In this document: positions 44,995-55,055 of the stretch, piece by piece
How the letters are laid out: every line of letters begins with the position of its first letter
Position numbering within the stretch: position 1 is the first letter of the stretch
NCBI GenBank assembly: GCA_963921195.1
Contig: OY992537.1
Span: 206,050,581-206,114,580, forward strand
Length of the DNA: 64,000 nt
Direction: 5' to 3'
DNA from: Pegoplata infirma
Taxonomy: Eukaryota > Arthropoda > Insecta > Diptera > Anthomyiidae
The notes under the pieces: model-generated
The model's input: only the letters and a program-made list of their open reading frames with translations
What the model was told of the DNA's origin: nothing
Database searches by the model: none
Translations under genes and position numbers: made by a program

Positions 44995-45164
44995 GGACGG
45001 ACGGACGGACGGACGGACGGACGGACATCGCTAGATCGTCTTAAAATCGATCGAGGATCATGAATATATATACTTTATGGGGTCCTAGACCAATATTTCG
45101 AGGTGTTACAAACGGAATGACAAACTTATATATACCCTCTATCACTGGAGTGGAGGGTATAAAA

Positions 45165-45778
45165 AGTTAAATTTGTCTTTAAAGAATTCATGAATATCCT
45201 CCAAAATTCCGAAAGCATTTGAGTGCAAAGAACTATTTGTGATTTTAATTTTACTAAATAAAAAAAATTTTTGTGTATAAATTTTTTTTTTAATTTTTTA
45301 AATAAAAAAAAAAAATATTTTAAGTACCAAACTTTTTTTTGTAGTTAAAAAAAATGTTTGAGTGTATTTTTTTTTTTTTTTTGAGTGTAAATATTTTATT
45401 TTTGAGTCAAAAATTTGTTGAGTGTTAAATAAAGTCTTGTATATTTGTATATCTTGCCAAAGTCATGTGAAGCGTGTTTAGTGTGTATTTCAACATGTGA
45501 ATTCCTAATGTATCACTCCATTTCTAACACCATCTTAATTTCATGGGTTTGCTCACTTCTCATCTTCTGGACCGATTGAATACTAATCTGACCAGTAAAA
45601 TTACAAATAAATCTGCTATTTTTTTACATGGCAAAAAAAAATGTCCACCGATTTTAAACGACCGGGCAAATGTTAACTTTAGCTTACGTGAAACAAAATT
45701 TGGCGCCAGGCTGTCAAAATTTTGGATTTTTGAAAATTTAAAAAGCATAAGTTTTAAAAAAATATGTATATCGTTGGC
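45165..45778 (-). repeat. Decayed mini-me-like element, type A
   Basis: AATTCATGAATATCCTCCAA, TTTTTTTGAGTGTAAATATT, CAACATGTGAATT and TTCTGGACCGATTGAATACT follow type A order but at lower similarity than neighbours. It ends at the GTTGGCTTA site, where the retrotransposon fragment entered. Confidence 0.55.
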
Positions 45779-45866
45779 TTAGGTTAGGTTAGGTTAGGTT
45801 GTAAGTGGCTGCTGACGTTTACGTCAACACACGTAGACTCTGAGGTCCATTGTGATACCACGGGAC
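45779..45866 (-). mobile_element. Non-LTR retrotransposon 3'-end fragment with (TTAGG)n
   Basis: Reads (TTAGG)4 then TTGTAAGTGGCTGCTGACGT, GTCAACACACGTAGACTCTG and AGGTCCATTGTGATACCACG, the exact reverse complement style of 20880-20960. GTTGGCTTA precedes it at about 45773 and reappears after the Transib-like copy (47289), so it is probably the duplicated target of this insertion. Confidence 0.85.
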
Positions 45867-46485
45867 CGTTGCACTATAGGAAATTTTACCCATTTTTTGG
45901 CCAAAAGTCAAAATTAAAATTTTTGCAAACATTATTTTTTTTCACATTAATATAAAAAAAACTTAACAAAGTAAACAATTCTTTCTCAATTTGTCGACAG
46001 AATTGATGTACTGTCACTTTATCAGTAGTTTTTCTTGCATTTTCTTACTTAGTTATAAAATAACGATTGAGAGCAGCGAATTTTGTGATAACTTCTAACA
46101 AAAGTTTTTATATTAAGAATTTATAGTTTTTAAAAACTAAAAAATGGAAAATAATGTCAAAGGTGAGTACTTTAATGATAAATAGTCAAATGTTGGTGAA
46201 CTCATCTATTAGATCGATTTTATTGGAAAAATTGAAGTGACCTTAAGATTAACTTATTGAAGTATGAATTGGAATTTTATTTTGACTTTAAAAAAAATGA
46301 TAGCATATGTTAGCTATAAAACCATAAAAGTTCTCTAGGACAATCAATTACCTTCCGAATTTAAAAAATTTCAAGGTCGGATATGTGCAAACTTTTTTTT
46401 TATACCCATTTTTCCAGGTGACTACTGTGTGCCAAATTCAGAGTTATTTAATACATGGCGAGAGAAATAAAGCAGAGGTGGATAA

Positions 46486-46870
46486 GGAGCCGCTATTTCT
46501 GACCATTTCTTTTCATACATTGCTGAGAGTGAATGTTTCGAAAACTTTAAACAATATATAAAGGAGGAATTAAGAATATTTTGTTCAAATGTAAATATGA
46601 AAAGGATTAAAAGTTGTAGGAGTTTGAAAATTTTTGAAAGACAGCATGCTGTTTGGCTTAAAGGCAATACTTGGCTAAAAAAAACTTGAAACGCAGCCTG
46701 CCTCCACTAAATCGAAACCTGGGCGACCGCAATTAACTTTTTTGTCAAAATCTGCGAGAACAAAAATACGAGTTACAGCAGAAATCTCTAAAGATCTAAA
46801 TAGGGAAGTTGAGCCACTAGCTCTTGCATCATCTACGGCTGCCCGTAGTGGCATTTTGAAATGTAGTTGA
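46486..46870 (+). pseudogene. ORF remnant of Transib-like family B, frameshifted copy
   Basis: Matches 44044-44427 almost throughout. The run of A near 46677-46684 is one base longer than the equivalent in copy 1 (8 A versus AAGAAAA), which shifts the frame after ...GNTWL. The downstream CGAAACCTGGGCGACCGC block is otherwise conserved. It is non-functional. Confidence 0.5.
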
Positions 46871-46988
46871 CGACTTGGAACTCAAAAATAAAATTTTTGA
46901 ATAAAATCCTTATTTAAAAGTAGATTTGTTTGACACTTCTTAACATTGTTAAAATAAATTTCTACTGTTATCTTCGAAAGTTAGTGTA

Positions 46989-47152
46989 CACTCAAAAAAA
47001 AAAAAAAATTTGTAAAAACAGTTTAGAAAACCATATAATCTATCAAGGATCTAAAAAATCTTAGATGCGGCAACTTATAACCCGGGAACCCTGTTTGGAA
47101 CTAATTATTAGGTAATTTTTTAGGTAACTTTACTAATTTTTTTTTTTGAGTG
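46989..47152. mobile_element. CACTCAAAA MITE inside Transib-like B2
   Basis: Same termini and TA flanks (46987-46988, 47153-47154), and same position as the MITE in copy B1. It is an inherited, not independent, insertion. Confidence 0.75.
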
Positions 47153-47319
47153 TATGAAAACCTTTCAGAGTCACTCCCTCCCTCTAAAGAGTCTTCCAAA
47201 AGTCAAATAAAAAAAATCAGTCAAATCGGTCCAGCCGTTTGGCTGTAAATAATTTTGGCCAAAAAAAGGGTAAAATTTCCTATAGTGCGTTGGCTTAATA
47301 TAGAAAAGGCGTATCTCGA

Positions 47320-47640
47320 TTTTTTCCGAAACGAGTTTATAAATTCGTGATGGTTTCTAAGACATTCTAGCTATATGCAGCCGTCAATTTGTCTGTGTGG
47401 AAATCAAGATGCTGTTCAAAGCAAACGAGCTCTAAATTTGGTAAATGAGTAAAATTGAATCTAAGATATTCTAACGTTATTTGTCTGTCAGTCCCTCCGT
47501 GGAAACCACAGTGCAGTCCACACAAAAAAAGCTGGACTCCCGAAATTTGGCACGAATGTGTCTTATGTTCATAGGCTGGTTTAGTTTTTTAATGGACGAA
47601 ATCGGACCAGGGGGAGGTAACTTAAATTAAAAAATAAGTT
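47320..47640 (+). repeat. mini-me-like type B fragments
   Basis: GGTTTCTAAGACATTCTAGC, GTCTGTCAGTCCCTCCGTGG, CAGTGCAGTCC, CTGGACTCCCGAAATTTGGC and ACGAATGTGTCTTATG match type B bodies. The core appears twice (about 47345 and 47460), suggesting two overlapping partial copies. Confidence 0.6.
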
Positions 47641-47860
47641 TTTTTGATGAAAAACAAAATTTAGGAAAAAAACTGCCAACAAAAATATGGAAAAAAGTTA
47701 ATTTGATGAAAAAAAAATTGAAATAAAAAATTAATTAATTTTTTTTATGAACAAATTTTTGTGATGAAAAAATAAATTTTAATAAAAAAAAAAATTGATG
47801 AAAAAAAAGTTTTTTTTTTGGTGATGAAAAACTTTTATGAAAAAACACAAATTTAATGAA
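47641..47860. repeat. A-rich GATGAAAAAAA degenerate array
   Basis: Repeated GATGAAAAAAAAATTT-like units, irregular length, leading straight into the tail of mini-me B4. This is the reverse complement of the T-rich arrays at 4.6, 8.4 and 34.2 kb. Confidence 0.65.
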
Positions 47861-48576
47861 AACAAGTGAGAGTGTTAAATTCGTCTGTACCGAATTATTA
47901 TACCTCCAACATGTTAAAAAAATTTAAAAAAAAATTTGACAGGGGCGTTGTTTTAAGAGGGCGCCAAGGTAGGGGGAGGGGTCGGTGAGCTGGGGTGTCT
48001 CCTTTGCCCTCACGGTATATGTTTTATAAGTTCATTTTTGTCTGCTTTGTGCACTTAAGTATTATGGTTTTATAATTATTTAAATTATTTTTTTATCCAC
48101 GCCCTTAAAAGAGGGGCGGGACAAAAAAAGCTAAATTTTTTAATCTCCTGGGTCTAAGCGCCGGACTATCAACTTCTACGAACATAAAAATGTCTCATTT
48201 GGTTCACAAAAATACAAAAAAACGTCAAAAAAATTAGCATTTTTAAGAGGTTGGTTTAGTTCTTCAAGGGGGAACTTTTTTCCCCCTGGTCCGATTTGGC
48301 CTATTTCCGAACTTAACCTGCCTAGGACAATAAGACACATTTATGCCAAACTTGAGGGGTCTAGCTCTTTTATTTTGGACTGCATCGTGTTAACTACAGA
48401 CGGACGGACGGACGGACAGACAGACGGACAGACGGACGGACGGACGGACATCGCTAGAATGTCTTAGAATCGATCACTGATCAATAATATATATACTTTA
48501 TGGGGTCCCCGACCGATATTTCGATGCGTTACACACGGAATGACAAAGTGAGTATACCCCCATACAGTAGTTGGAG

Positions 48577-50049
48577 GGGGGTAATTCCAAAAATTTTCGC
48601 CCCACTGTTCGGAAACATGCCTTTGGACGCCACTGAGAATTTGGCTCATAGATATCCACGTTTATATGAGATATGTTGCATTTTTGGATTTTCAAAATTT
48701 GCTGTAGTTTTCAAATTATCGCGGGTCAAAGTTCGACTTTTTTAGCAAAAGTCAGAAAAATACATGACGTTTAACGTGCTCTAACTTTTTAACTAGTAAT
48801 CCGATTATCACAAGTAATGGCTCATATGAAAGCTTAATTCTTCTTCTTTTAGGAAATATTTTCAAAAGCATACGGTTGTTTTTCAGAAGTGTTGCAAAAA
48901 TTCAAAAACATTTTTTTTTTGCGAATATTTAAAAAAACTCATCTTTGATTTTTTAAAAAAAAAGTTTGGTGATAAACAATACTGTTTTGTACAACATATC
49001 CAAAATTCAGAGTGGGATCCCAATGGGATCAAAAAATATTCTGGTTTTATTACGAAGTTCTTAAATTTTACCTTAGAAAATTAAAATTTTATGTTTCTTC
49101 AATATAAAAATTTAAATTTTCAAAGAAAATTATACTATTAAAATATTGAAAAACATTCAAAACATTAGAAATTTAAATTTTCTAAGGGAAAAATATGAGA
49201 ACCTCGTACTTAAAATAGAATAGTTTTTGATCCCATGGAGATCCCACTCTGAATTTTGAATATGTTATACAAAACATTGTTATTTTTCACCAGAATTTTT
49301 TTTTTTAAAAATCGAAGATGTGTTTTTTTAAATATTCGAAAAGAAAAAATGTTTTTGCATTTTTGCATCATTTCTGTAAAAAAAAAACTGTGTAATTTTG
49401 AAAATATTTTCTAAAAGAAGAACCCCAGCTTTCACATGAGCCTAAATTTGTGAAAATCGGGTCATTGCTTAAGAAGTTACAGCTCTTTAAACATGATGTA
49501 TTTTTCTTACTTTTGCTTAAAAAGTCAATCTTTGACCCGCCATAATTCGTTAAATACACCAAATGTAAAAAAACGATATATGGTACATATATCATATTTA
49601 TAAGGGCTATCTATGTGTCAACCCGAGTAAAAAAAAAACTTTTTAAGATCTAATTTGATCTCAAAATTGGCTGTATCAAGTTGTATCAAATAATTATCTA
49701 ATTGTATTATTTTAGATACACAAATATAAAAAATGATACAATTAGATCCGAATTTTGGTCACATCCAAATAAATCCAGTTGATCTTATTTTATATAAATA
49801 AATGTAGATTTATATAATTATATGAAGTCATATATATTTATGTATAACCTCAGATAAGAAAATGGAGCCATATTAAATCTTTCATATAATTAGATCTGAA
49901 CATATAAAAACTCATATATATTTTAATATGATTGTATCAAATTATATATTATTATATCAAAACTTTTTTACTAGGGAAAGTTCAAATTAATCTAAGACAC
50001 CATTTCCAAAAATGACTTAAATTTTAGCTAAATTTTCTGGAATGGCCCA
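48577..50049. mobile_element. Foldback element FB3
   Basis: The left end GGGGTAATTCC mirrors GGAATGGCCC at the right. Long arms (48640-49080 and 49190-49620) include TTTTGTACAACATATCCAAA, GAGTGGGATCCCAATGGGAT, CATATGAAAGCTTAATTCTT and GCGGGTCAAAG, each mirrored. It is inserted in the final AGGG of a mini-me B copy. The right arm is itself interrupted by MITE M2. It is non-coding. Confidence 0.8.
49622..49976. mobile_element. CCCGAG-family MITE, copy M2
   Basis: CCCGAGTAAAAAAAAAACTT at the left, AAAACTTTTTTACTAGGG at the right. AA is on both sides (49620-49621, 49977-49978). The interior repeats ATATAATTATAT / TTGTATCAA. It is nested in the right arm of FB3. Confidence 0.75.
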
Positions 50050-50058
50050 GGGTATAAA

Positions 50059-50360
50059 AAAAAAAATTATGATAAAGAATTGGTAAAAAAATTGATAAAA
50101 AAAAAAACAAAATTATGAAAAATAAAAAATTGATGAAAAAAAGATTTATAAAAAGATTTAATAAAAAAAGGATGAAAAAAAAAATTTTATGAAAAATAAT
50201 TAACAAAAAAAATCTTTTTTGAAGAAAAAAAAACTTTTTTGATGAATGATGAAAAAAACAATGGTAAAAAAATTGATAAAAAAAAAATTTGATGCAAAAA
50301 AATTCATGGAAAAAAATGTATGAACATAATTATGTTGCGTTTTATTCACCAGATGGTGAA
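50059..50360. repeat. Composite repeat: GATGAAAAAA array plus CACC palindrome
   Basis: An A-rich GATGAAAAAAAATT array is followed by ATAATTATGTTGCGTTTTAT and TTCACCAGATGGTGAA. The order is the mirror image of 4517-4765. It directly abuts the mini-me B4 end. Confidence 0.7.
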
Positions 50361-50396
50361 AATTTTTTTTATTTAGAAACTATAAATATTCACATA

Positions 50397-52532
50397 TGGG
50401 GCAAAACGCGTCAACGGTCCACACCAAAAAACAAATGTTGTCCGATTTAAGTATAATTTTGGCAAAATAGTAGGTTAATGATAGGTATTCAAAATTACAA
50501 ATATAAAATTTTTTGTTGAAATATTGGCAGAGTTACAGGGTTGGAAAGTTTTGATGTTTTTGAAAATAACATATTTTGGTGAATTTTAATTAACATTTTA
50601 ATGGAACAAAAATTATAATTTAAAAAACGACTTTTAAAGTATTTTTGACGGCCTTTAAAATGGTATTTGTGGATTTTTTGAAAAGTATAAATTTGACCTT
50701 AAAATTCAAGGTCAAAATATTAAATTGTAATTATCTTATAAGGGTCGCACTTCTAGATTTTTTTCATTAAGTCTATTAGAAAGCTTGACATTTGTTTAAA
50801 TTTCGTTTTTAAAAAAAAAAAAATGGTATGTATGATACTTTATGAGAAATCAATTTTTTAAGGAGTTCATAGCACTCAAACTGTACTAATTTCTTTATTT
50901 TTTATGCGTGCAACGTTTTTGTGTGTGTTTACAACACACACTTTGTCTAAGCATTGAATTTTGTTGTTGTTATTATACAGGGTGATTCAGTCACGACCCG
51001 CCGAATTTTACCAGCGTATTCCTTGGCTCATTTCATGAAAATATGTCTATTACGACCATCCCCCGAAAATGCATGTGTGCGAAATGGCAGCGGTTTGAAA
51101 ATTTTCGGATTAGTATTTAGAGGGTAGTAGGGTAAATTTGATAACTTCTGAACCTGTGGTCCGATTTTTTTGTTTTTGGGCGTGTTGGAAAGTTCATTAG
51201 GAGACCTTTAAGATTCAATAACAAAAAAATTAAAATAAAGTGAAATTGTCGAGATACAGATAAAATTTGAAAAAAAATAAAATTTGAAAAAAAAGACACA
51301 CAAATTTCCACATAACCTCAATTTATTCAGCCAGATGGCAGGTAACTTATATTTTTTTCTTTCTTAAAAGATAACCCTACGTCTTACCTTTCCAAAATGC
51401 CCTAAAAGAAGCCCAGAGGTCTTTCTGTTCTAAAGTTATGACCATTTGACTGAAATGCAAACATTTTTTTTGGGTTTGGAGGCGAAATAACAGCACAAAT
51501 TTATTTGTTTTTGAAAATTAACAAGTTTAAGATTTTATTTTATTAAAATTTTTGGAAGGCAAATGGTCATAACTTTGGATCGGTAAGACCTCTGGGCTTC
51601 TTTTAGGGCATTTTGGAAAGGTAAGACGTAGGGCTATCTTTTAAGAGTGAAAAAAAATATAAGCTACCTGCCATATGGCTGAATAAATTGAGGTTATATG
51701 CAAATTTGTATGTCTTTTTTTCAAATTTTATTTTTAAAAGCTCTGTATCTCGACGATTTCTCTTTATTTTAATTTTTTGTTATTGATTCTGAAAGGTGTT
51801 CTAATAAACTTTCCAAAAAGCCTAAAAACAAAAAAATCGGACCACAGGTTCAGAAGTTATCAATTTTACCCTACTACCCTCTAACCACTAATCCGAAAAT
51901 TTTCAAACCGCTGCCATTTCGCACACATGCATTTTCGGGGGATGGTCGTAATAGACATATTTTCATGAAATGAGCCAAGGAATACGCTGGTAAAATTTGG
52001 CGGGTCGTGACTGAATCACCCTGTATACAGATTAAAACGATTTCAGTACAATTTGAGTGTTATATACTCCTAAAAAATTGATTTCTCATAAAGTATCATA
52101 CATACCATTTTTTTTTTTAAAACCGAAATTAAAAAAAATGTCAAACTTTATAATGGGCTTAGTGAAAAAAATTTAAAAGTGCGACCCTTATAAGATAATA
52201 ACAATTTAATATTTTGGCCTTAAATTTTAAGGTCAAATTTATTTTTTTCAAAAAAACCACAAATGCCATTTTAAAGTACGTCAAAAATACTTTAAAATTC
52301 GTTTTTTAAATTATAATTTTTGTTTCATCAAAATGATAATTAAAATTCACCAAAATATGTTCTTTTCAAAAACATCAAAACTTCCCAACCCTGTAACTCT
52401 GCCAATATTTCATCAACAAATTTTATATTTGTAAATTATACTACCTATCATTAACCTAATAATTTGCCAAAATTAAACTCGAATCGGACAACATTTGTTT
52501 TTTGGTGTGGACCGTTGACGCGTTTTGCCCCA
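50397..52532. mobile_element. Long palindromic element FB4, outer
   Basis: TGGGGCAAAACGCGTCAACG at the left is perfectly mirrored at the right (52513-52532), followed by TA on both sides (50395-50396, 52533-52534). Arms of about 550 bp match throughout, for example GCAGAGTTACAGGGTTGG and its mirror. The centre is filled by a second palindromic element. There is no ORF. A TA target points to a Tc1/mariner-like mobiliser. Confidence 0.85.
50978..52023. mobile_element. Palindromic element nested at the centre of FB4
   Basis: CAGGGTGATTCAGTCACGAC and GTCGTGACTGAATCACCCTG are inverted, with TA (extendable to TATA) on both sides. Arms of about 480 bp include ATGCATGTGTGCGAAATGGC and CTTTCCAAAATGCCCTAAAA with mirrors. 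The centre is near 51500. It is non-coding. Confidence 0.85.
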
Positions 52533-52540
52533 TATATAAA

Positions 52541-52660
52541 AAAACAATTTCCATTAACAAGACAAACCGACATTTAAAATCTTATTGATGATAACACTAA
52601 CTGGATTTTTTGAAACTGGTACGGGAATACAAAAAAAGTGTATAATTTTTGAAATTAAAT
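52541..52660. repeat. Second copy of the repeat at 24855-24975
   Basis: AACAATTTCCATTAACAAGA, CAAACCGACATTTAAAATCT and GATGATAACACTAACTGG, followed by ACTGGTACGGGAATAC, match the earlier copy in order and strand. Confidence 0.75.
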
Positions 52661-52959
52661 TTTTCTTCTACATTTTTTCAACTTGAACCCTTATGACAAA
52701 TATAATTAGAGCCCGAACTCGATCTGTACTTACAGAAAAGAGCAATAAGTAATTCTTATTTTTTTTTTTTGTTGAGCCGTTAGCTTATTGAGTCAAACTG
52801 AGATGGCATCCTGAGAAAAAGAAAATAGAAAGAGAAAAAAGAGGAAAAAAAGAAAAGAAGGAAATTTTCTAAAAAAATTTCCAGAGGAACAAAGAGCAAA
52901 AAGGAACATAAATATGCTGTCTGTAAAATTCAAAGATATTTTTCTTAAACTATTGTTGA
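52661..52959. other. Unassigned DNA with an A/G-rich stretch
   Basis: Holds a purine-rich run (GAAAAAGAAAATAGAAAGAG and following) around 52814-52865. No gene or element boundary was recognised. Confidence 0.5.
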
Positions 52960-55050
52960 AAAAACTACTAAACCGATTTTGATTGTTTTATAGGCTCCCT
53001 ATCACTTTAGCTCGTCCGACAATTTATTTTTTTACCAATTTTTATGTTGAATGTACCACAATTTTCGAGGTGTTCTTAAATTTTCGTTCATAACTTTTGA
53101 ACTACGAACTGAACTCGCTCAAATGCAATACCAAACTACTTAGGGCAACAACAAGTAAATATGCTAAGTCTGAGTTATATCTGTTTAATACTTTGGCCGT
53201 AATCACCATTTCCACAGACCGATATGCATCGCCAGAATGTCTCAAAATCGATCATTGATCAATAATATATATGGAGGTTTTCGTGTCAACTGACACAACT
53301 TTTGAAACCGTTGTCTTCCGGCCAAAGTATTAAACAGATATAACTAAAACTTAGCATATTTACTTATTGTTGCCCTATGTAGTTTGGTATTGCATTTGAG
53401 CGAAATCGGTTCAGTGGTTCAAAAGTTATGAACGAAAATGTACAACACCTCGAAAATTGTGGTACATTCAACCTAACCTAAAAACACAAAATGAGTTAAA
53501 ACACCTCAATTCCACCGAAAAAAGTAGCATTTTTGACCTTACCTCTTTCGAATTTGATGAAATATAGTTGGGCCCTTACAAAATAATCATAGTGCCAAAA
53601 TTTTGCACTTCTGGTAGTTTTTCTTCCCGAGATATGGGGTCTTGAAAATTGGCAAAATCGTAAATATTTGAAAAAAGTGTTTTGAGATAAATAAATATAA
53701 CTCAAAAAGTAATAACAATACAGGTCTCAATCAGATTGCACATAATAGGTAATAAGACAGCCTTTAAAATGGCATTCCCTAAGATTTTTTTTGAAAAGGT
53801 CAAAGGTCATTGGTTTTAACCTTAATTTTTGGAGAGCTATATCTCAAAAAACGATATTTTTAAAATTTTGGAAAAAATATATGTTGTTAAGAATCACCTA
53901 TACTACTTAAGTTAAAATTTTCAGGATGGAGACTTCATTGGAACTTTTTATATTAATAGAAACATTGTGACAGGAAAGAAAAAGCGGTGTAATTTTCCTT
54001 AGAAAAAAAAAATATTTTTTTTGTCTTTGAAATTCTGGTACCAAAATTCGTTTTTCTGAATGTTTTTGACGTGCTGAGTCCAAATATGACCTTTGAACTG
54101 GTCTATCGCTATTACTTTTCAAGATATCAGCACATAAATGTGTAAAAATTGCTCAAATGCTATTGCTGTGCTTTTTTGAACATTTAGGTGCATATATCTT
54201 GAAAAGTAATAACGATAGACCAGTTCAAAGGTCATATTTGGACTCAGCACGTCAAAAACATTCAGAAAAATGAATTTTGGTACCAGAATTTCAAAGACAA
54301 AAAAAATATTTTTTTTTTCTAAGGGAAATTACACCGCTTTTTCTTTCCTGTCACAATGTTTCTATTAATATAAAAAGTTCCAATGAAGTCTCCATCCTGA
54401 AAATTTAAGCTTAAGTAGTATAGGTAATTCTTAACAACATATATTTTTTCCAAAATTTTAAAAATATCGTTTTTTTAGATATAGCTCTCCAAAAATGAAG
54501 GTTAAAATCAATGACCTTTGACCTTTTTCAAAAAAAATCTTGGGGAATGCCATTTTAAAGGCTGTCTCATTACCTATTATTTGCAACCTGACTGAGACCT
54601 GTAGTGTTTTCACTTTTCGAGTTATCTTTATTTATCTCGGAACACTTTTGTCAAATATATACGATTTTGTTAATTTTCAAGACCTCATATCTCGAATACT
54701 GGAATCACCAGAAGCCTGAAAAATTGCCAAAATCTCTTTTTTGTTAAAGTAAACCCCAGTACTTAATTTCATTAAATTTGGAGGGGGTGCGGTCAACTCC
54801 TCGGTTGAATTGAGGTGTTTTAGCTCAAATGCTTTAATTCGGCTGCTGGTTGACACAGGTGAACAGAATTGATCACCGAATGGTATTTAAACAAGCACAA
54901 ATATATTTTTTTACAAAAAAAAAACATTTTCGTCGAATTTTTTTGTACCAAAAAATTTTTTTTGCGGATTTTTTTTTTTGCAAATAATCTTTTTTACATT
55001 GTGGAGGGTATCAATACATTCGACAAAGTCAAATTTAACTTTTTAACTTG
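52960..55050. mobile_element. Head-to-head inverted mini-me pair, right member split by FB5
   Basis: The left half (52960-53270, minus) ends with GCCAGAATGTCTCAAAATCG and (TA)n. The right half (53290-53498, then 54821-55050, plus) has the same TTGGTATTGCATTTGAGCGA / ATAACTTTTGAAC body and a GTGGAGGGTATCAATACATT tail. The (GTCY)n of both is lost. The palindrome FB5 is inserted in the right member. Confidence 0.65.
53499..54820. mobile_element. Long palindromic element FB5
   Basis: AAACACCTCAATTCCACCG at the left mirrors GGTTGAATTGAGGTGTTT at the right, with TA on both sides (53497-53498, 54821-54822). Arms of about 630 bp meet near 54155, with very high inner identity (GACCAGTTCAAAGGTCATAT, TGTTTTTGACGTGCTGAGTC and mirrors). 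The ORFs inside are arm translations. It is non-autonomous. Confidence 0.88.
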
Positions 55051-55055
55051 TTTTT

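Larger units (their letters stand above)
42833..45164 (-). mobile_element. mini-me-like element, type A, host of Transib-like B1
   Basis: The tail AACAAGTAGAAAAGTTAAAT and CCCTCCACAATGCCCTTTTT begin the element. (GTCY)n at 44960-45026 (about 16 units, the longest here) and CTATCACTGGAGTGGAGGG end it. It is interrupted at 43428-44844. Confidence 0.8.
45872..47287. mobile_element. Transib-like DNA element, family B, copy 2
   Basis: The ends CACTATAGGAAATTTTACCC are inverted. CGTTG is duplicated at 45867-45871 and 47288-47292. The interior is nearly collinear with copy 1, including the ORF remnant and MITE. It landed at the junction of the retrotransposon fragment and its target duplication, so it is younger than that fragment. 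Confidence 0.78.
47861..50058 (-). mobile_element. mini-me-like element, type B, split by FB3
   Basis: The tail AACAAGTGAGAGTGTTAAAT is followed by a body, (GTCY)n at 48400-48450, TAGAATGTCTTAGAATCGAT, (TA)n and TACCCCCATACAGTAGTTGG. Its last bases, GGGTATAAAA, are displaced to about 50050 by FB3. Confidence 0.8.

Noticed and set aside
45779..45800. Telomere repeat (TTAGG)n
   Set aside because: Only four units, located at the 3' end of a non-LTR fragment whose sister copy also ends in CCTAA units. It is a retrotransposon tail, not a telomere.
43427..47288. PIF/Harbinger assignment from 3-bp ACT / GTT duplications
   Set aside because: The same junctions can be read as GCAC ends with 3-bp duplications, but these are not TWA. 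The CAC end with 5-bp CNNNG reading fits all three elements better.
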